Origin: Ahaetulla prasina
Lineage: Eukaryota; Chordata; Lepidosauria; Squamata; Colubridae
Direction of reading: 5' to 3'
Length of the DNA stretch: 64,000 bases
Assembly (NCBI RefSeq): GCF_028640845.1
Contig: NC_080539.1
Coordinates: 180,247,459-180,311,458 of the forward strand
A program made the translations under genes and the position numbers. Position 1 is the first letter of the stretch, and each line of letters begins with the position of its first letter. Below the pieces are notes generated by a model. That model ran no database searches and had not been told where the DNA came from. It saw only the letters and a program-made list of their open reading frames with translations. Positions 48,001-55,189 of the stretch are shown here, piece after piece.

Positions 48001-51000
48001 CCTTAGTGCCAATCGTTTCTCTTTCTGTGTAACTGTTTGATTTCCTTCTAGAAATCCAGTAAACTTGGAACAGCTATAACCTCTGAGGGAGGCTATTACC
48101 CACATATGAAGTGTCCTCTTAGATTTCAGGAATATTGATCATGTGGGTAGATTGAGCTTTCTTACTAGTATTTTCTTTATACACTTCAGGAAAATATGAA
48201 GACGACACATGATGGATATTTTCATAACGGAAATCTTATAGGTCTCGTAAGTGATTTATTTGGTGCTGGAGTAGACACAACATCAAACACTTTGCGCTGG
48301 GCCATACTCCTAATGATGAAGTACCCAGAAATTCAGAGTAAGCACTTTCATAATATTGGCTTGCAATAAAAATTAAAAATGACTGAAAAAGAATGTTTGC
48401 CATTTGGCATGCTACTTGAATGAAGGCAAAGTGATCAGCCAAGAATTAATTTGCCTTTCAAATAAGAATAAGAATGTAATGGAACGGAACGGAACGGAAC
48501 AGAACAGAGTGGAGTGGAATGGAATGGAATGAAATGGAGTGGAATGGAATGGAATGGAATAGAATAGAATAGAATAGAATAGAATAGAATAGAATAGAAT
48601 AGAATAGAATAGAATAGAATTCTTTATAGGCCAAGTGTGATTGGACACATAAGGAATTTGTCTCCAATGAATAAGGTTTCAGAATACATACAAACAAGTA
48701 TATGTTGTATTCAAACTACAAGGTAATAATAACTGTAAAATTCCAAATGAGTAGGTAGTAGAAAAGATGGGAATGATGATGGTGATGATGATGGTGATGA
48801 TGATGATAATGTGATAACAACTTTACATGGGCATGCCTTAAGATGGGAACCATCAAGAAAGAAACAGAAGGTTTAATATTTGCCACTCAAGAACAACCAC
48901 TACAAACTAATGCCATGAAAGCAAAGATACAAAAATCCACTGACAATCCAAATTCATGACTTTGCAATGGCAAAGTTAAAACTGTTTCCCACTTAATATG
49001 TGAGTGCAGCAAAATCGCACAAACTGATTACACAGCTAGACATGATTGAGTTGCTAAATTAGTCCACTGGTCATTATGTAAAAAATATGACATACCTGAA
49101 TCTGAAAAGTCGTGGGAGCACAAGTGGAAAAAGTTATTGAAAATGAGAAAGTGAAGTTCTTGTGGGACTTTTGAATCTTATTTGGAACATAACATGTCAG
49201 ATATCACGGTTGTTGAGGGCCAAAGCATACAGTTTATTGACATCATGGTACCGGAGATGCCAGAGTCGAAAAAAAAGAACTGGAAAAAAAAACATGAAAT
49301 ATCGCGACCTGGCCATCAAAACTACACGGCTATGGATGAAACATGTAACAGTGATACCCTTTGTCATCGGGGCACTTGGTACCATGTCCAAGAATTTTAT
49401 GATACATCAACAAATTGCAGCTTCCTGCAATAACACCAGCGAAAAACTGTGCTACTTGCAAACCAGCCCTTGTTTCAGGCACTTTGGACAAAGTGGGGGT
49501 GTTGTTGGCCCTCGGAGCCTCCCTCTGAACTGCAGCCCCCACTCTTCCACTCCCAAAGCCCCTGAGTCCCTGCACCAATTGCCTGGAGGCGAATCCAAAA
49601 GCCCGATGCAAACAGTACTTTGACGAATGGGCTGCGGCAAAGGGACTGAGATGGAGGGGCTGTGGCCAATGTGCCACAGGGTGAAAGTCCCATTCCACTT
49701 CCAATAAGGCACACTTCCTGGAGTCCCACTAGATGCCTTTAATTTATGGACCTAAAGTGTGCCCACTTGCCCAATCTTACCAGCACTCAAATTGCACTAA
49801 GAAACCTATTACAAGTAGTCCAGTGGGCTCACATGGGCATAATGATTCACGCAAATCACTATCTATCCTGTCACATACTGGGCTGGGTATAATCTCTGAA
49901 TAGTCTGCAAAACTTCCAGGTGTAGAGTAGGTGAGAATAATCCATTTGTAAAGTGAATAATGTATGAATGACCGTTTGAAGGGCATTCATCTAAGGATCA
50001 CAATCAGGGACTATTGTATCATTCAGAATTTAAAATGTATGCATTAACTTCCCCTTAAAACAAAATTCAAAAAATGAATCATCTTGTTACATAATATCCT
50101 TTTGTTCTCCCAGGTAAGATCCAAGCAGAAATTGCAAGAGAGATTGGTGATATTCAACCAAGGACTGACCACCGAGTCAAAATGCCTTACACCGATGCTG
50201 TAGTTCATGAATTGCAACGATTTGCTAATATTGTTCCCTCCAATGTGCCACATGCAACCTCCATGGATATAACTTTCAAAGGCTTCTTTATCCCCAAGGT
50301 GATTAAAATGAAACCACTGTATTATACTGTATTATATGAGGTCTAGTCTGTCGTGTTCGGTGGGTAGAAAAAAGTAGTCCTTAATTAATGGAATTGGCTA
50401 AATCAATTGTAAGGCCACAGACTGTTATCTTATTAGAACACTTTCCACAGATGCATCTCTCAAGGTGCCAATGGGAGATATTTTTCTTTGGCATCTGGCA
50501 TTCTGAAACTGCCCACCTCTTGATTCATGAGAGGTACTTTTCTCTCTTGCTCTATTCTTTTATTTCTTCCTCATCTTGGTTTATTACTTTATTTCCCCAC
50601 CTTGTCTTCAGTAAGCCTTTATTATTTTTCGTGTCCTGCATTTTCTTGATATTTTTTTCTTATATTTTTCCTAAAAATTTAAAAAGTATATAATGTGCGA
50701 TATTCAAAATCCTTCATTTATTGTTATTTTCATTTTTAATATAATCAAATTTATTTTATAGCTAGACTTTGACAAGAAAACATTGGCAATTCCTCTCAAG
50801 GACAAAAGAAGTAGATGTTCCATAACAAAATAACCATAGAAAAAATTAAGATCTTTTCCACAATAGAGAGTAAATAGAAATAGAAAATCTCCATTTATTT
50901 AAAAAGAAAAAGAAAAAAGATCAAAAATATATATAAAAAAGAAAAATGAAACAGTTCTTTTAAGAGCTAATAAAATACACAATCCTTGCAGTAGAAATCT

Positions 51001-53696
51001 GATGCAAATATAAATAAAATAAAATCAGTAGTGAAATTATCAAGGAGAAAGTCTTTGAACAATAGGTTACCAAGCAGCAAAAGCAAAATTGTTTGATAAC
51101 TCCAAAGCGAAGCAGTAAAAAGAGATAAAATGTTCACATTTATAGCCCAGTAAGGGGTGAATGAAATAAATCAGTGTTCAACCAGATCTGGTTAATTAAA
51201 AATGTAAATCAAATGCAAAAAAGTGATGCTTAAAAACCAAGGTGTATCTAAAGAATACACTGACGGGAAAAGATGGAGATGGAAATATAGTTTTAATATA
51301 TTTTTTAAATTGAATATTGCCCCAAGCCAATATTTGTAAAGTGTACAAAATCCCTGGATTAATTTCCACAGCCATGCATTAAATGGACATACTCCTTTCC
51401 ATATCAACCATTTATCCTTTCATTTTTAGGGCACACACATCATTCCCTTGCTGACTTCTGTGCTCTTTGATGAATCTCAGTGGGAGAAACCACATAAATT
51501 CTACCCTGAACATTTTCTTGACTCTGAAGGAAAATTTGTGAAGAGGGATGCATTCATGCCATTTTCTGCTGGTAAGATTCTCTGATGTCATAGATTATGT
51601 TCCATAAAAGGCAACCCTTAACACCTTGTTTGAAAATCTTGATCTCACAGACCTTATTTTGACAAAGTTTAGGCCTCATGGACAACATGTGTGTCCTGGC
51701 TCATTCAGGAACTAGTTGATTCCAAAGTCTGCCTGGGTGATCATCAACCCTGTACATGAGTTACTGTTATTCCTGCTGTGCTCAGTATCACCATTTCTAC
51801 ATTTTGGCAGTCGGGGATGAATTTTTTAGCCTTCCTGGCTGACTGGGACCTTCAGATGGACACAGACTTTGGTTCTTCTTAGCTTGACCTTTTTATTAGC
51901 TTTTCGTAAGCTTTTATTATTAGATCATAGGAATGTAGCAGAGATAATGTGCAACAAAGCAAAATAAAATAAGATGGTAGAGAAAGAGCATTAGAGAGAA
52001 GGGAAATTAAACCAGGGCTACAGTTTAAAATTTTTAAAAAATTCTTTCTAAGTTTAAATGACAAAGTAAAAATAGAATCCTGAATTCTATGCTTTGAAAC
52101 ACATCTGAATCTAATTCAGTCATTTGAAGTCCAAGCCCTTGAATTCAACTACTGTCAGTAGTTTGGCCCTGATTTCATTGTAAACTGGGCAGTGGAGGAC
52201 AGAGGGAATAATATTTTCCCCTTGACAGACTACACAGAGATAGAGAAATGTTATTCAACAGGACACGTAGCAAATTTCCCTTCCAGCTATGCCAAAAGCA
52301 TGCTCTGCAGCCAGAGAGAAATAAGCAAACTTCACAGTTTGGCACTGATAATATTCATAACATTCTAGGAGAGGCTTCAGAGTTTTTATTTTTACTTTTA
52401 TTTTTATTACAATTGAGCCCAAAATTTCTGTTGCTAAGTGATACATTTGTTAAGTGAATTTTGCCTCATTTTACAACTTTTCTTGCCAGATTGTTAAATG
52501 AATCACTGTTAAATTAGAACCAGTTGTTAAGTGTTGTGGCTCCAACCCTAACCCTAACCCTAACCCTTGGCAGACCTTTGCTGGTCTGCTGCCAGAGCTG
52601 ATAGCTGCCGTGGACTAAATTGATGGCTAATTGAGTCAGTTCATGTGTCTCCCGGACTGAGGTCGGGGGGACAGAACATTAAGTGAATCTGGATCCCCAT
52701 TGCCTTTCTTTGTCACAAGGTCTCAAAAGGTGACTCAGACACTGCAACTGTTATAAATATGAATTAGTTGCCAGGCATTTGAATTCTGATCACGTGATCA
52801 TGGGGATGCTGCAACAGTAGTAAGAATAGTAAGAGTAAATTCGAAGGCTCACTAAATGAACGTTTGTAAATTGAAGATTACCTGCAATGGCACCAATAGA
52901 TGACTGCACCACAATCGGATATTTATTAGCATCCTTTTCAAAAAGCCTTTCTCTGAAGTTTTCTCTATTCCAAGAACTAATTCCCCCCCCCAAAGAGCAG
53001 AGAATTGGATAAGCAGAAGGGTTGCCCTGGAGGGCCTAAAATCTTCCCCATGAAGTTATTTTTGGATTATGTCCCATTGAGTAATAACCCACTCATCCCA
53101 ACACATATCTTGGCTCCATCAATATCTGAACAATCACCTTACCCTACAATATTTTAATTGCTCTCTTCGGGATTCAAAAATCTTAAGGATAATACCCACA
53201 TCTGTTTTCCATCTGCAGGACTAATGAAATGTGGTACCTAGATAGTTAAAGGAGGGGAATTACTGATGTTGGCATTAATTTTTTGACTCTATTTGTTGTT
53301 TGTTTGTTTGTTTGTTTGTTTGTTTGTTTGTTTGTTTGTTGGAAAAATTCTCTGACTCCATTCCTTTACTGCATTTTTACTTCTTTCCATATCTTTGATC
53401 TGTTATTTTTTTCCTGTCTCCATGACCAAAGAATATTGGGAAACCCTGTAAAATAATTAAAGAAACCAATAAACATAAATCTCTTTTTTTGTCATCTATG
53501 CTTTCTTCCAGGTCGGAGAGTATGTGCAGGTGAGAACCTGGCCAAAATGGAGCTCTTCCTCTTCTTTACCAGCCTCTTGCAGAAATTTACCTTCCAGCCA
53601 CCCCCAGGAACATCTAAAGATGATCTGGACCTGACCCCTGGTGTTGGATTTATCTCTACTCCTCTGCCATACAAGACTTGTGCTGTGTTACGCTGA
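23299..53696 (+). CDS. CYP2K-like: Cytochrome P450 family 2 protein (CYP2K-like), gene 1, nine exons
   Basis: The protein is a haem-thiolate monooxygenase anchored in the endoplasmic reticulum. Exons are 23299-23481, 24448-24610, 46186-46335, 47062-47222, 47358-47531, 48190-48337, 50114-50298, 51430-51571 and 53512-53696; all introns are GT-AG and phases match, giving 496 residues. Visible motifs are an N-terminal membrane anchor (about 4-21), a proline-rich hinge (35-43), WKVMRR (125-130), AGVDTT in the I helix (303-308), ELQR as ExxR (359-362), PEHF (414-417) and the haem loop FSAGRRVCAG with Cys440. Nine exons and about 490 residues are standard for CYP2. Intron 2 is 21.6 kb because of nested transposons. 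Subfamily assignment rests on remembered similarity ([25 protein letters not shown]); the substrate is unknown. Confidence 0.9.
23885..24150 (+). mobile_element. CR1 LINE 3' end in intron 1
   Basis: The segment matches the CR1 3' end ('tggaatagcttgcctcc', 'gttgtgggtactccac') and finishes with 'cctatgattctatgattc', the octamer-type terminus known for CR1. It is absent from intron 1 of gene 2, so it inserted into copy 1 or was lost from copy 2. Confidence 0.8.
24448..24610 (+). CDS. CYP2K-like: P450 gene 1, exon 2
   Basis: 163 bp, the canonical CYP2 exon 2 length, starting after CCAG and ending at TTTG|GTGAGT (phase 1). It encodes [17 protein letters not shown] and the [19 protein letters not shown] segment. 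It differs from gene 2 exon 2 mainly after the ADR motif ([14 protein letters not shown] against AEFPIFEDAGKGSG), near the B-C region that affects substrate access. Confidence 0.93.
25313..27859 (-). pseudogene. CR1/L2-like LINE ORF2: reverse transcriptase and C-terminus
   Basis: The order on the minus strand is a linker with [17 protein letters not shown], the RLNATTC block (about 27380), the interruption by the solo LTR, then [13 protein letters not shown] sequence (about 26610), [47 protein letters not shown] and [13 protein letters not shown]. The catalytic YADD is kept. The C-terminal part ends [16 protein letters not shown]. Frame breaks near 26570, 26025 and 25935 and the LTR insertion disable it. 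Confidence 0.85.
26772..27343 (-). mobile_element. Solo LTR, 572 bp
   Basis: The ends are TGTCGTGTC...GACACAACA on the + strand (TG...CA on either strand), flanked by a perfect 5-bp duplication GTACC (26767-26771 and 27344-27348). On the minus strand there is a TATA-like CTATATAAAGG near 26950. Three tandem 54-bp units start at 27136, 27190 and 27244 ('gggcatggagccagg'). No internal region remains, as expected after LTR-LTR recombination. The family is not identified. Confidence 0.88.
27841..28956 (-). pseudogene. CR1/L2-like LINE ORF2: endonuclease domain
   Basis: A 371-codon uninterrupted frame carries the APE-type endonuclease: [23 protein letters not shown] (catalytic Glu), [26 protein letters not shown] and SWSDHTLL. 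All the usual endonuclease motifs are present, so this domain looks intact while the rest of the ORF is broken. The N-terminal ~90 residues are low-similarity and may be 5' leader. Confidence 0.85.
29370..30066 (-). repeat. GC-rich 5' UTR of the CR1/L2-like LINE with 159-bp tandem repeat
   Basis: Two nearly identical copies of a 159-bp unit are present (offset between 29441 and 29600, 'ccatcactgccgaccgcc'), with a partial third. The triplet-like GCC composition opens long frames on both strands, but they have no recognisable domain and are read as chance. Tandem 5' units act as promoter monomers in some LINEs; that role is inference here. Confidence 0.65.
30081..32431 (-). pseudogene. L1 ORF2: reverse transcriptase and C-terminal part
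   Basis: On the minus strand after the Gypsy insertion the frame resumes with [13 protein letters not shown] sequence (about 32270), [15 protein letters not shown] (about 32170), [12 protein letters not shown], then after a stop [13 protein letters not shown] (about 31870) and [11 protein letters not shown], so the FADD pair is present. The thumb/C-terminal frames are 31874-31071, 30905-30417 (Cys/His motif [18 protein letters not shown]) and 30416-30105. Several stops and frame breaks disable it. Confidence 0.85.
32437..32623 (+). repeat. Ty3/Gypsy 5' LTR, 187 bp
   Basis: It begins TGTAATG and matches 40848-41034 with two visible differences over 187 bp (A/G near 'ttgctRattgg' and the last base). 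A perfect 5-bp duplication GTCTG lies outside both LTRs (32432-32436, 41035-41039). It contains 'tatttaaag' as a TATA-like box and 'aataaa' as a polyadenylation-like signal. The primer-binding site should start at about 32624 ('ttggcgacaagagtggga'). Confidence 0.93.
32726..33669 (+). pseudogene. Gypsy gag (capsid and nucleocapsid), broken
   Basis: The first frame (32726-33028) gives 100 residues of retrotransposon capsid N-terminal type ([18 protein letters not shown]) and ends in a TGA. Coding similarity resumes in another frame at 33127-33669, with two zinc knuckles: [13 protein letters not shown] and [14 protein letters not shown]. An acidic stretch (DGEEEEEV) precedes the knuckles. Gag forms the particle that packages the element RNA. 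The premature stop and frame break make it non-functional. Confidence 0.85.
33557..34885 (+). pseudogene. Gypsy pol: protease and reverse transcriptase, broken
   Basis: Frame 33557-34489 holds the aspartic protease ([10 protein letters not shown], the DTG active site) and the reverse transcriptase up to [17 protein letters not shown], where a TGA interrupts. The next frame (34553-34885) continues with the thumb. Between them the catalytic YxDD position reads YFDV, so the second Asp is lost. The frame is then cut at 34842 by the hAT element. It cannot be active. Confidence 0.9.
35109..36058 (+). mobile_element. CR1/L2-like LINE 3' fragment inside the hAT element
   Basis: A 5'-truncated copy begins in the thumb region ([11 protein letters not shown]) and runs through [28 protein letters not shown] and [16 protein letters not shown] to the 3' end 'accgccctgagtccttcgg' / 'agggcggtataaa' and an AAT repeat tail (about 36020-36060). 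A frame break lies near 35640. It is the innermost layer of the nest. Confidence 0.88.
36326..38326 (-). CDS. hAT transposase with BED-like zinc finger, 666 aa
   Basis: One uninterrupted frame of 666 codons encodes a hAT-family transposase that would cut and paste elements carrying matching ends. An N-terminal BED-like finger is visible (Cys55, Cys58, His84, His90). A central RNase H-like region follows ([14 protein letters not shown] with an Asp, then [15 protein letters not shown] and [12 protein letters not shown]). The C-terminal hAT dimerisation segment is [20 protein letters not shown] (about 600-625). This architecture also occurs in domesticated ZBED/C17orf113-like host genes, but the inverted ends and 8-bp target duplication show that this copy is a transposon. 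Whether it is still active cannot be told from sequence alone. Confidence 0.92.
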   Translation of the reverse strand: MAKRTGSGTSPHQAKVKKKCNSFKMEWLSEYVQMEEKTVKLGEIFSFSSEKGLLCKTCCEAKIASEFSEGKMWTEWKLDYLKRHIQHKSHLKAVGIVRRCKMGMGIGTLLRESTKDREKRNELSLVKKSNPKQVKVLIDDILLAINMNASMLSVQQIHDQMAKYVSIPESWRSKNYAFEFVNSINQIVQNETMCKVKNAPWHTLIVDESTDITVHKMLVLYIKYREENNVNHKTVFGGIVQLTACTARDIMQAITQFYTNHKLDMKRMVMLTSDGASVMIGKHNGVAALLKQQIPHLTEQHCVAHREDLGIDDAWKGVPLMRDVETFLRTVYSTFSRSTVKRGKLEELAKILDEDSLSFRPLNEVRWLSRDKAVNAVLRNYTVLEEYCKRESSDNRDPVANYCYKKLTDSKFKFTLTALGDVLGELAHLCLSFQKRNLTVMEGHCFARAKIEKLRSQYLTGEKDIKWSDCVKEAMRASSADGRDTGGEIICFIHNLCDHLDARFPKDELKEWSALDIEALSSDISFEYGAADIATLAKKYEAILHQTHSVEASNGEYAEFKYIMRQKLKQGSISTFSDMVAATLKCEELKHVSQLVDICATFQASSADCERGFSLMNRIKTASRNRLEVDHLDQLMRIKSKLQADEDINLDNVYNHWRREKDRREN
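38395..38797. repeat. 67-bp tandem repeat, six copies, in the hAT 5' region
   Basis: Units start at 38395, 38462, 38529, 38596, 38663 and 38730 ('cggctacctaaaacacgcc', exact 67-bp spacing) with few differences. They lie between the transposase start (38326) and the right transposon end (38863), where subterminal transposase-binding or promoter sites would be expected. That role is inference. Confidence 0.95.
38872..39512 (+). pseudogene. Gypsy pol: RNase H domain, broken
   Basis: The frame resumes after the hAT element. A TGA lies at about 38906, then frame 38976-39512 carries RNase [27 protein letters not shown] and VTDHRPLL, the acidic residues expected for RNase H, then [12 protein letters not shown] at the end. 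Another TGA at 39510-39512 separates it from the integrase. Confidence 0.88.
39513..40793 (+). pseudogene. Gypsy pol: integrase, catalytic residue lost
   Basis: Frame 39606-40793 (395 codons) holds the HHCC zinc domain (HVGHPG ... CQACQE), the catalytic core (HIDFAGPF with the first Asp, and AERFV with the Glu) and a C-terminal region rich in Pro/Glu. The second catalytic Asp position reads Asn (VSNNGPQF). The frame is long, but the protein would lack one of the three acidic residues needed for strand transfer. Confidence 0.9.
40848..41034 (+). repeat. Ty3/Gypsy 3' LTR, 187 bp
   Basis: It begins TGTAATG and ends TTAACA. A polypurine tract 'gggaggggaggag' lies directly upstream (40835-40847), as needed for plus-strand priming. 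Confidence 0.93.
41040..42475 (-). pseudogene. L1 ORF2 N-terminal part: endonuclease and linker
   Basis: On the minus strand the endonuclease begins near 42470 ([14 protein letters not shown]), with [16 protein letters not shown] and WVDHNPMT blocks, in frames 42319-41645 and then 41648-41412. The linker before reverse transcriptase (41227-40928) runs to KSAGP, where the Gypsy element is inserted. Frames are broken near 42330, 41640 and 41400. Confidence 0.85.
42516..43283 (-). pseudogene. L1 ORF1 (RNA-binding protein), broken
   Basis: The order on the minus strand is a coiled coil ([21 protein letters not shown], 43283-43083), a frame change, an RNA-recognition-like domain (43122-42757: [23 protein letters not shown]) and the C-terminal domain (42839-42516: [31 protein letters not shown]). 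These are the parts of an L1 ORF1 protein. At least two frame breaks are present. Confidence 0.82.
43451..44113 (-). mobile_element. CR1/L2-like LINE 3' end inside the L1 5' region
   Basis: The minus-strand frame 44110-43682 ([20 protein letters not shown] ... [16 protein letters not shown]) is the CR1/L2 C-terminus, followed by its 3' UTR and TAAA tail at 43455-43500. A possible short target duplication GATAC flanks it (43451-43455, 44114-44118), but this is weak. Confidence 0.85.
44114..44911 (-). promoter_or_regulatory. L1 5' UTR
   Basis: This is the stretch from the right end of the L1 (minus strand starts GGGAGGGCGGAGC) towards ORF1. It should contain the internal L1 promoter. Its right half is relatively GC-rich and the part near 44150-44500 is A-rich. 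Motifs for specific factors were not identified. Confidence 0.6.
45140..45735 (-). mobile_element. L3/CR1 LINE 3' end in intron 2
   Basis: The minus-strand frame 45733-45326 gives the L3 C-terminal region ([57 protein letters not shown]), followed by the 3' UTR and A/T-rich tail at 45140-45300. It is 5'-truncated. The stretches 44928-45139 and 45736-46185 are intron sequence; the former matches 60288-60490 of gene 2. Confidence 0.88.
46186..46335 (+). CDS. CYP2K-like: P450 gene 1, exon 3
   Basis: 150 bp, the standard CYP2 exon 3 size, between TTCAG and GTGGGT. It completes a Gly codon split with exon 2 and encodes [20 protein letters not shown] and [13 protein letters not shown]. The Trp/Arg residues of WKVMRR contact haem propionates in the family. 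Confidence 0.93.
47062..47222 (+). CDS. CYP2K-like: P450 gene 1, exon 4
   Basis: 161 bp, the standard size, ending at GTGTTG|GTAATC. It encodes [20 protein letters not shown] and the [11 protein letters not shown] segment typical of CYP2 exon 4. The donor GTAATC is weaker than the others. Confidence 0.9.
47358..47531 (+). CDS. CYP2K-like: P450 gene 1, exon 5
   Basis: 174 bp (58 codons, phase 0 at both ends), one codon shorter than the common 177 bp. It encodes [20 protein letters not shown] and a [19 protein letters not shown] helix, ending FLVRQKQ. Confidence 0.9.
47765..47945 (-). mobile_element. tRNA-derived SINE, 5'-truncated, in intron 5
   Basis: It is almost identical to the 3' part of the SINE at 15331-15592 ('accccgcccttctccgaag', 'ggcttacagtgtataaggc'). 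The tRNA-like head is missing. Confidence 0.85.
48190..48337 (+). CDS. CYP2K-like: P450 gene 1, exon 6
   Basis: 148 bp, two codons longer than the usual 142 bp, between TTCAG and GTAAGC. It encodes the I helix ([17 protein letters not shown]) that carries the oxygen-activation Thr. Confidence 0.92.
48475..48720 (-). repeat. Pentamer microsatellite array joined to a Rex1/CR1-like LINE tail
   Basis: The pentamers grade from GGAAC (about 48480) through GGAAT to pure AGAAT (48560-48620) and then join 'ttataggccaagtgtgattg', the 3' UTR of the LINE family at 3931 and 14839. A LINE tail therefore seeded or extended the array. It lies in intron 6. Confidence 0.9.
48776..48813. repeat. (GATGAT)n / (GAT)n microsatellite
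   Basis: Imperfect GATGGTGATGAT units, about 40 bp long, in intron 6. Confidence 0.85.
48830..49270 (+). pseudogene. LINE C-terminal fragment, possibly R4/Dong-like
   Basis: Translation in shifting frames gives [54 protein letters not shown] and [10 protein letters not shown], which resemble the Cys/His-containing tail and following domain of site-type LINEs. Many stops are present. Clade identity is a guess. The stretch 49271-50113 has no other clear feature. Confidence 0.5.
50114..50298 (+). CDS. CYP2K-like: P450 gene 1, exon 7
   Basis: 185 bp against the usual 188 bp (one codon shorter). It encodes the J-K region with the ExxR motif (VVHELQRF) and [17 protein letters not shown]. The donor is AAG|GTGATT. 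The next intron (50299-51429) contains no recognised repeat. Confidence 0.92.
51430..51571 (+). CDS. CYP2K-like: P450 gene 1, exon 8
   Basis: 142 bp, the standard size. It encodes [20 protein letters not shown], the PEHF meander motif and DAFMPFSA, the start of the haem loop, which is completed by exon 9. Confidence 0.93.
52400..52895. repeat. Dispersed squamate repeat, interrupted
   Basis: The segment belongs to the family with 'gttgctaagtga', 'gttaagtgaa', 'gatcacgtgatcatgggga' and 'tgaagattacctgc' blocks. Related copies are at 55330-55535, 55830-56270 and 63480-63960. The ends of the family look like inverted 'caggtagtcctc...acttac'. It is split by a 144-bp insertion at 52534. It lies in intron 8. 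Confidence 0.6.
52534..52677. repeat. 144-bp insertion bearing an interstitial telomere-like array
   Basis: About four CCCTAA units (52544-52567) lie in a 144-bp insert flanked by near-identical 8-mers GTTAAGTG (52526-52533) and ATTAAGTG (52678-52685). The flanking repeat reads continuously across the insert. The origin of the insert is not recognised. Confidence 0.65.
53293..53341. repeat. (TTTG)n microsatellite in intron 8
   Basis: About twelve TTTG/GTTT units. Confidence 0.95.
53512..53696 (+). CDS. CYP2K-like: P450 gene 1, exon 9 (haem-binding)
   Basis: This last exon completes [20 protein letters not shown] with the axial Cys440. It continues [16 protein letters not shown] and [11 protein letters not shown], and stops at TGA 53694-53696 after PYKTCAVLR. 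Acceptor is TTCCAG. Confidence 0.94.
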
Positions 53697-54031
53697 TCTG
53701 ACACAAATAACTATAACAAGTTATTTTCTCAGTCTTGAATTGCCTTCATTTTGAGAGGCACAATTTAACAAAGAATCCAGTATTGTCTAAGTTTCATTTG
53801 TTATTTAGAAGATGAATGGTAATAACCTATAAATTCATGAAATGTAGATTCTGATAGGAAAGAATATAATCAGGAAATTCTGATCAAAATATTAACTTTG
53901 GTAAGAAATAAGATTCAGCAACATTCAAGAACTTCCTTTTTCTTGGAAAGGAGCTATAATTGCTATCTAACAGGAGGAATGTCTCAACTTGTCCAAAACC
54001 ATATTGACCCATCTCATTACATAATATAGAT

Positions 54032-54037
54032 AATAAA
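54032..54037 (+). terminator. Candidate polyadenylation signal of P450 gene 1
   Basis: AATAAA lies 336 bp after the stop codon. It is the first AATAAA seen downstream on this strand; use is not shown. The remaining 53697-54538 has no recognised feature. Confidence 0.45.
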
Positions 54038-54656
54038 GTCTTTACCACAAAAACACTAAATATGCTTCTAAATAGATAGGTACTGACTGATGAGACTGGA
54101 TTTGTTCCTAAGATGTACATGAACTATAACAATTGATGCACTGGGGGATTGAGGGCAAGAGTTCAGGATGATGGGTATTTTAAGGGGAGAGGGAACACAG
54201 TGACATCATGGTGATAACAAGCATGGGAAGATATAATCAGACACAGCAGCTAATCACTCTTGGAGAAGGCTGTCCTAGTGTTTGGTATCATTGTCGCATT
54301 CCAGCCCCTTCTGCTTCCCCCAAGGCTTTGCATCATAGCTTTCATGGTCCCATGTTTTCTTGCTGATTCCCAATGCAGTTTAATGTGTAATAAGACTGAC
54401 TGGCATGCGTTATTGGCTGGGGGTCTATGTTGTGGGAAGGGAGCACTCATAGACATGTGAACCACATGGGTAGGTCATCAGTTCATATTCCAGGGCAGGA
54501 TGTGGTCTGTAACTATTGCCATGCTAGAGCCCCAGAGGCAGGGGTGAAATTTGACTGACTTGGACCAGCTCAGGAGAGCCGATAGGCACGATTTGTACCC
54601 ATTTGCCAAACCGGTAAAAATCACCCCTGGTTGGCCACGTCCACATCAAGCCTCAG

Positions 54657-55099
54657 AGAGTTATCCAGAGCTGGCAGCAAAGTTCTCTCAGTCATCATCC
54701 TCCCTCTCACAGACACAGGACCTTCACACACACACACACAGCCCTCCCTTCACTTTCTAGCTCCATTCTCTGCTGCAAGTTCAGGACAAGAAAAGTAGTC
54801 TTTGGGACTACAGTAAAAAAAAAAAATACTGGTAGTTTAGACTTTCCAAACTTCTCATGAAAAAAAAAATCTCACAATGTTGGAAGGTGTTTTTACCATA
54901 GTCCCAAAGATTACTTTTCTTGCCCTGCATATGATGGTGGAGAATGGAGCTGGAAAGTAAGTGAAGGGTGAAGTAGTGAAGGGATCTGGCTGCCATGGGA
55001 GGGTTGGGAGGGTGAGGGACCTGTGTGTGTGTGAGAGAGAGAGAAGGGGGATGACGACGACAGAGAGAATTTTGCTGCCAGCCCTGGATAACTCTCTGA
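54657..55099. repeat. Long foldback (inverted repeat) sequence
   Basis: The left arm (about 54657-54858) and right arm (about 54870-55099) are imperfect reverse complements: for example 'agaaaagtagtctttggga' against 'tcccaaagattacttttct', and 'ttatccagagctggcagca' against 'tgctgccagccctggataa'. The centre is an A-rich tract near 54860-54868. Arms differ by small indels. A MITE-like 'caggggtgaaattt' end lies just left, at 54539. Confidence 0.7.
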
Positions 55100-55108
55100 T
55101 GTTGGATT

Positions 55109-55111
<3 letters not shown>

Positions 55112-55188
<77 letters not shown>
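55112..55188. repeat. (CT)n(CA)n compound microsatellite
   Basis: About 15 CT units followed by about 22 CA units. The long frames that run through it on the minus strand are low-complexity and are not genes. Confidence 0.97.

Positions 55189-55189
<1 letters not shown>

Noticed and set aside
48412..48697. Frames rich in Ile-Leu-Phe-Tyr-Ser across the pentamer array
   Set aside because: Direct translation of AGAAT repeats in shifted frames; not a protein.
52544..52567. True telomere or chromosome-fusion point
   Set aside because: Only about four units, inside an inserted piece of a known repeat, within a gene intron.
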